From the NCBI GenBank assembly GCA_964594235.1, contig CAZQMF010000048.1, positions 1-9,007 of the forward strand: a DNA stretch of 9,007 nt. The letters run 5' to 3'. Position numbers and translations under genes: made by a program. Positions 5,963 to 9,007 of this stretch are shown here, piece after piece. The notes below the pieces were generated by a model, which saw only the letters and a program-made list of their open reading frames with translations, had not been told where the DNA came from and ran no database searches. This DNA comes from CAYLHS01 sp964594235 (lineage in GTDB: Bacteria > Actinomycetota > Acidimicrobiia > Spongiisociales > UBA4744). Each line of letters opens with the position of its first letter. Position 1 is the first letter of the stretch.

Positions 5963-6828
5963 AGTTGCTCGCGGCCCTCGCGTCGGGTGCCTTCGCAGTG
6001 TTGGCGGTCGGGTCGATTGCCGGGGTGCAGGTGGTTCGCGCGCGACGTGCACCAGGTCAGGGCATCAGACTGAGAAGTTGGCTCATCCAGGCCGGTACTG
6101 AGGTGTCTCCTGCGGTCTTCATCGGCATGGTGCTCGCCGTAGCCGGTGTGTCGTTGGCTGTGTTCGTCGCCGTCACCGGGAGTGTCGTGATCGCCTTGTT
6201 TCCTTCGGCCGCCGTCGCCGCGTTGCCGATACTCTCAGTTGCTCGTAGGCGTGCGCGTCGAATGGACGAGGTCGCTGAAGCATGGCCCGATGGGCTGCGG
6301 GATCTGATTGCGTCGGTGGCATCGGGTATGTCGTTGGCTCGCGCGTTGGATCGCCTGGCGGACCGTGGGCCTGCACCACTGCAGAGGGCGTTTGCAGGGT
6401 TCCCGCTGATGGCACGGACGGTGGGGGTGGTGGCGGCACTGGAGATTGTCAAGACCGATCTGGCCGATCCGGCATCGGACCGAGTGATCGAGATCCTCGC
6501 TCTTGCCCACGAGCGCGGGGGATCCATCGTTCCCCAGATCCTGGACGATCTTGCCGGGGCCGCGACGCAAGACCTCTGGGCGCTGGAGGAGATTCGAACC
6601 CAGTCTCTCGAGCAGAAGATCAATGCCCGTGCGGTTTTCGTGCTGCCGTGGCTGGTGCTCGTAGCTCTGACGATCCGTGAGGGTGCGTTTCGAGATTTCT
6701 ATCAGAGCGCGGCAGGCGTGTTTGTGGTCATCGTTGGGGCTGCGCTCAGTGCGATTGGCATGCTCTTGGTAGCGCGTCTTGGACGTGAACCCGAGGAGCC
6801 GCGTGTGTTCGGCGGGGGTGCAAAGTGA
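5959..6828 (+). CDS. tadB: Tad pilus inner-membrane platform protein TadB (T2SSF domain)
   Basis: The 289-residue protein is one of the two integral-membrane platform subunits that transmit ATPase movement to the pilin. Hydrophobic segments lie near 4-24, 52-74, 76-93, 224-240 and 250-273. Between them the cytoplasmic T2SSF domain (about 108-225) shows the usual WPDGLRDLIASVASGMSLARAL helix pair and the matching AHERGGSIVPQILDDLAG repeat. Position directly after CpaF and before a second T2SSF protein is the standard TadB-TadC arrangement. The start is a GTG within GTGA, overlapping the ATPase stop, with a GA-rich GAGGGGAGAG stretch upstream. Nothing in the sequence looks broken or foreign. 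Confidence 0.92.
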   Translation: MKLLAALASGAFAVLAVGSIAGVQVVRARRAPGQGIRLRSWLIQAGTEVSPAVFIGMVLAVAGVSLAVFVAVTGSVVIALFPSAAVAALPILSVARRRARRMDEVAEAWPDGLRDLIASVASGMSLARALDRLADRGPAPLQRAFAGFPLMARTVGVVAALEIVKTDLADPASDRVIEILALAHERGGSIVPQILDDLAGAATQDLWALEEIRTQSLEQKINARAVFVLPWLVLVALTIREGAFRDFYQSAAGVFVVIVGAALSAIGMLLVARLGREPEEPRVFGGGAK

Positions 6829-7739
6829 TCGTTGCCGTCGCTCTGTGCACCGGCGTTGCCGTGGCTGCCGTCGCTTCGGTGGTCGTGAAGCCGTCGCGGA
6901 AGCTGGGGCCAAGGGTTCGGCCGTACAGCGTCGCGAGCATCGTGAGCTTGGGCGGGGTTCCGGAGCTGGCTCCGGCAACTGGTGGTCAGCTCAACGCGCT
7001 CGTCGGGAGGCTTGCCGAGCGGTTCGGCCGTTTGATGGGTGAAGCGGGCGAGGACGAGATGCGACTGAAGCTCCGACAGGCGGATCTGTTTTCCGACGTG
7101 CCTGAGGAGCGGCGACTGGCGGCCTACCGGCTTCGTCAGCTGATATCGACGATCGTGTGGATCGGTCTGGGGTTTGCCTCTGCGACGGTCCTCGGGATGC
7201 GGACAGGTGGGGCGTTCGCAATCGCAGGTCTTGGGGGAATTGTCGGAGCGACACGCTGGCGGGGACGTCTGGAGCGGGCGGTCGAAGATCGTCGGATGCG
7301 GTTGCGGATCGAGGTGTACACCGTCAATCAGCTCCTCGCGATGCGGGTTCGAGTGGGCGGCGGAGTTGTTCAGGCCGTGCGGTATGTCGTGGAGCGCGGT
7401 GCCGGGGTGATGGCGTCGGAACTCGCCGAAGTTCTGCGATTGCATCGGAGTGGAGTGCCGGCCTCTGAGGCGCTGGCGACCGCTGCCCGATCTACACCCG
7501 AGTCTCATGTCGCGAGAACGTACTGGTTGTTGTCATCCGCGGAAGAGAGAGGGGCCGACCTCGCGAGCGCACTGCTCGCATTGAGTGAGGATGTCCGGGA
7601 GGCTCGCCGCGAGGCGATGCGACGGACGGCGACGAAACGACGGGCGGCGATGCTCATCCCGACGATCGCGATCCTCGCTCCGATCATGTTGCTGTTCGTT
7701 GCGGCTCCCCTCCCGGGGATTGTGTTTGGTGGCCTATAG
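6825..7739 (+). CDS. tadC: Tad pilus inner-membrane platform protein TadC (T2SSF domain)
   Basis: The 304-residue protein is the second platform subunit, expected to pair with TadB. Hydrophobic segments are near 2-21, 105-124, 127-142 and 276-297. The T2SSF region spans about 160-290, with the family pattern NQLLAMRVRVGGGVVQAVRYV (168-188) and the later AEERGADLASALLALSEDVR (239-258). The gene starts with GTG in a GTGA overlap with the TadB gene, preceded by a G-run ribosome site (GGGGG). It ends with TAG at 7737, leaving the only intergenic gap of the operon (16 bp) before the pilin gene. The identification rests on domain pattern and position and is firm; the naming of which T2SSF protein is TadB or TadC follows gene order. 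Confidence 0.92.
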   Translation: MIVAVALCTGVAVAAVASVVVKPSRKLGPRVRPYSVASIVSLGGVPELAPATGGQLNALVGRLAERFGRLMGEAGEDEMRLKLRQADLFSDVPEERRLAAYRLRQLISTIVWIGLGFASATVLGMRTGGAFAIAGLGGIVGATRWRGRLERAVEDRRMRLRIEVYTVNQLLAMRVRVGGGVVQAVRYVVERGAGVMASELAEVLRLHRSGVPASEALATAARSTPESHVARTYWLLSSAEERGADLASALLALSEDVREARREAMRRTATKRRAAMLIPTIAILAPIMLLFVAAPLPGIVFGGL

Positions 7740-7753
7740 AAAGGAGATGATCC
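7740..7753 (+). promoter_or_regulatory. Extended Shine-Dalgarno of the Flp pilin gene
   Basis: AAAGGAGATGATCC matches 13 of 14 positions of AAAGGAGGTGATCC, the full complement of the usual bacterial 16S rRNA 3' end. AGGAG lies nine bases before the ATG at 7756. It is by far the strongest ribosome site in the operon, which fits a major pilin needed in large excess. The site also decides the start: the in-frame ATG at 7747 lies inside it and would leave no spacing. Confidence 0.75.
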
Positions 7754-7755
7754 GC

Positions 7756-7917
7756 ATGTGGATCTGGATGGTGCACAAGGACGAGCGGGGCCTGAATACG
7801 GCCGAGCTGCTCGGCAACGCGGCGCTTGCGATTCTCGCGTTGATCGCGATCTGGGCTGCGTTGCAGGCGCTCGGTCTCGATATCGTCGCGTGGATCAGAA
7901 CCCAGCTGCTCGGCTGA
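7756..7917 (+). CDS. flp: Flp-type major pilin precursor
   Basis: The 53-residue peptide has the layout of a Flp prepilin: a short charged leader (1-12, ending DERG), a cleavage site of type G/xxxxE read as G12/LNTAE, and one hydrophobic helix (about 19-43). Processing would leave a 41-residue mature pilin, at the small end for the family. Glu17 at mature position +5 is kept, but the usual following Tyr is Leu (E-L instead of E-Y), and the C-terminal tail is only about ten residues (VAWIRTQLLG). Position between tadC and tadE-like genes matches the mycobacterial cluster, where Flp also follows TadC. The start at 7756 is chosen from Shine-Dalgarno spacing. The peptidase that would cleave it is not encoded in the window. 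Confidence in the pilin role is good from signal, size and location. Confidence 0.85.
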   Translation: MWIWMVHKDERGLNTAELLGNAALAILALIAIWAALQALGLDIVAWIRTQLLG

Positions 7918-8288
7918 GCGAGCACGAGGCCGGGTTCTCAACGCCGCAGTTTGTTGCGACGGCGGGACTTGCCCTCCTTCTGTTCGTCCTGCTCGCCAAC
8001 ATGATCGTGTTCCAGTACGGAAAGGGTGTGATCCGTGGAGCACTGGCCGAGGGCGTGAGGGCCGGCGCACCGGTGGGAGCGGGAGTCGTCGAGTGCGAGC
8101 GGGCTGCGGAGTCGATGCTCGCGAACCTCCTGGGTGGGTCGATGGGTCACGGTGTGCACGTGTGGTGTCGCGACGATGGCGTGTCGGTGGTGGCAACGGC
8201 CGACGTGACGTTTGCTTCGTGGGTGGTCGGTGTGCCCGACTGGTCGTTTCGGATTGCTGCCGGCAGCGTGAAGGAACGGGTGCCGTGA
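7890..8288 (+). CDS. TadE-like pseudopilin (first copy)
   Basis: From the GTG at 7890 this is a 132-residue protein with a short leader, a prepilin-like junction G15/FSTPQF, one membrane helix (about 22-43) and a soluble domain with Cys69 and Cys93 that could form a disulfide. TadE-like proteins are minor pilins required for fibre assembly. Mature position +5 is Gln rather than Glu, which is unusual, although the following Phe is kept. The start is uncertain. The GTG at 7890 has no evident Shine-Dalgarno and overlaps the pilin gene by 28 bp. A CTG at 7914 forms a CTGA overlap with the pilin stop, like the other junctions here, and would give a 124-residue protein with a leader as short as those of the two following genes. 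The frame stays open to a GTG at 7758, an improbable antileader inside flp. Confidence 0.8.
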   Translation: MDQNPAARLSEHEAGFSTPQFVATAGLALLLFVLLANMIVFQYGKGVIRGALAEGVRAGAPVGAGVVECERAAESMLANLLGGSMGHGVHVWCRDDGVSVVATADVTFASWVVGVPDWSFRIAAGSVKERVP

Positions 8289-8677
8289 CAGAGCGAGGAT
8301 CGGTACCGGTTGAGTTCGCCGCCGCAGTAGGTCTCCTGCTGATACCTGCTGTATTGCTTGTGATGAGTTTCGCGCCATGGGTGGAGCGTCAGATGATGGC
8401 CCGAGAGATAGCCAGGGACACCGCTCGCAGTGCGGCGATCGCGGCCTCGGTCGAAGGTGTAGGCGTGATAGTGGAACAGACGGCGCGGAACTACGGGATC
8501 GATCCAGCCGACGTGACCGTACGGGTGGAAGGCGACACAGGACGTGGCGGGCTGGTGACGGCGACCGTGTCAGTGAGGATGCCGGCGATCGAGATTCCGG
8601 GACTCGGCGGGTTGGGAACGGTGGTGTGGACCGTGCATCACACCGAACAGGTGGATCTGTATCGGAGTCTGCCGTGA
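8285..8677 (+). CDS. TadE-like pseudopilin (second copy)
   Basis: The 130-residue product begins MTERGSVPVEFAAAVGL, a canonical TadE start: a four-residue charged leader, Gly5 at the cleavage site, Glu at mature +5 followed by Phe, then one hydrophobic helix (about 11-31). The remaining domain (about 33-130) contains a helix rich in Arg and Ala (ARDTARSAAIAASVEG) and several predicted strands ending at HHTEQVDLYRSLP. It has no cysteine, unlike its upstream neighbour, so the two may form a mixed pair of minor pilins. The gene is overlapped at both ends by GTGA stop/start junctions. TadE and TadF names are both used for such proteins, and I cannot decide between them. Confidence 0.85.
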   Translation: MTERGSVPVEFAAAVGLLLIPAVLLVMSFAPWVERQMMAREIARDTARSAAIAASVEGVGVIVEQTARNYGIDPADVTVRVEGDTGRGGLVTATVSVRMPAIEIPGLGGLGTVVWTVHHTEQVDLYRSLP

Positions 8678-9007
8678 ACCGAGAGCGCGGCTCGATCACG
8701 ATCTGGGTGCTGGGGCTCGTGCTGCTCGTGCTTGCGTTGGGAGGTCTATCGATCGATCTGTGGCGAGGTGTGGTCGCGAGGAAGGCGGTGGCGGCAGTCG
8801 CGGACGCCTCAGCGGTGGCGGGTGCGTCTGGGATCGACGAGATGGCCTGGCGTGCCGGCGAACTCGCGCTCGATCCCGCGAGGGCACGGGCGCTGGCCGA
8901 GCGAGTGATCGCTGCCGAACCGGACGCCGTCTCGTTGAGGTGGCGGATCGACGTGTCCTCGACGGAGATCACCGTCACGGTCGAGCGAGATGTCGATTTG
9001 ACGTTGC
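8674..9007 (+). CDS. TadG-like pilus-associated protein (partial, 3' end outside window)
   Basis: The first 111 codons are present and the gene continues past the right edge. The start MNRERGSITIWVLGLVLLV shows the short charged leader, a Gly, and a long hydrophobic helix (about 8-29) typical of the Flp-assembly TadE/G-like N-terminal domain. AVADASAVAGAS (about 49-60) matches the usual segment after the helix in TadG-like proteins. Mature position +5 is Trp rather than Glu, so processing by prepilin peptidase is doubtful and it may simply remain membrane-anchored, as many TadG proteins do. The GTG start lies in a GTGA overlap with the previous gene. Whether a von Willebrand-type domain follows, as in long TadG proteins, cannot be seen here. 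Confidence 0.82.
   Translation, partial: MNRERGSITIWVLGLVLLVLALGGLSIDLWRGVVARKAVAAVADASAVAGASGIDEMAWRAGELALDPARARALAERVIAAEPDAVSLRWRIDVSSTEITVTVERDVDLTL

Noticed and set aside
6235..6978. 247-codon open frame on the minus strand
   Set aside because: It is antisense to tadB/tadC and has a composition typical of a shadow frame, with no domain.
7938..8978. 346-codon open frame on the minus strand
   Set aside because: It is antisense to three overlapping pilus genes with clear pseudopilin N-termini. Its product is rich in Ser, Arg and Pro, as expected from reversed GC-rich coding DNA.
1..9007. CRISPR array, insertion sequence, tandem repeats or prophage genes
   Set aside because: No repeated spacers, transposase frames, terminal repeats or phage structural genes were seen. 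The single excisionase-like HTH protein is not enough to claim a mobile element.

Overview
The window is high-GC bacterial chromosome (about 60% GC by eye) with densely packed genes. Two markers point to an actinobacterium. One is a gene for the proteasome-associated protein Bpa, complete with its C-terminal GQYL tail, known from actinobacteria that carry a 20S proteasome. The other is a Tad/Flp pilus locus in the order tadZ-tadA-tadB-tadC-flp-tadE-tadE/G, the order of the mycobacterial Rv3660c-Rv3654c cluster, with no outer-membrane secretin gene. I cannot place it more finely; a deep-branching lineage such as Acidimicrobiia is only a guess.

Left part (1-2201). A minus-strand membrane sensor protein (six predicted TM helices, then at least three PAS domains) starts at 1396 and runs off the left edge. 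Its output domain is not in the window. Next is bpa (minus), followed by a divergent small MerR/excisionase-type helix-turn-helix gene (plus). Middle (2202-2955). A 152-bp gap between convergent genes holds two clean inverted repeats, one in an AT-rich patch. It is followed by an unrecognised minus-strand gene that may encode two small beta-barrel modules and that starts 44 bp from the pilus operon, in the opposite direction.

Right part (2956 to the right edge). This is one tightly coupled plus-strand operon: CpaB-like SAF protein, CpaE/TadZ-like protein, CpaF/TadA ATPase, TadB, TadC, a 53-residue Flp pilin, two TadE-like pseudopilins and a TadG-like protein cut by the right edge. Six junctions are ATGA or GTGA stop/start overlaps. 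The only real gap in the run comes before the pilin, which has an almost full-length anti-Shine-Dalgarno match. CpaF would power polymerisation on the TadB/TadC membrane platform. CpaE would position the machine, CpaB would act on the outer face of the membrane, and the pilin plus pseudopilins would form the fibre. No prepilin peptidase (TadV/CpaA) gene is in the window.

The system is a recognisable Tad pilus rather than a new class. The less ordinary points are the loss of both Walker A lysines in the CpaE-like protein, a possible CTG start in a CTGA overlap for the first TadE-like gene, non-Glu residues at position +5 of two pseudopilins, and the unrecognised divergent gene.
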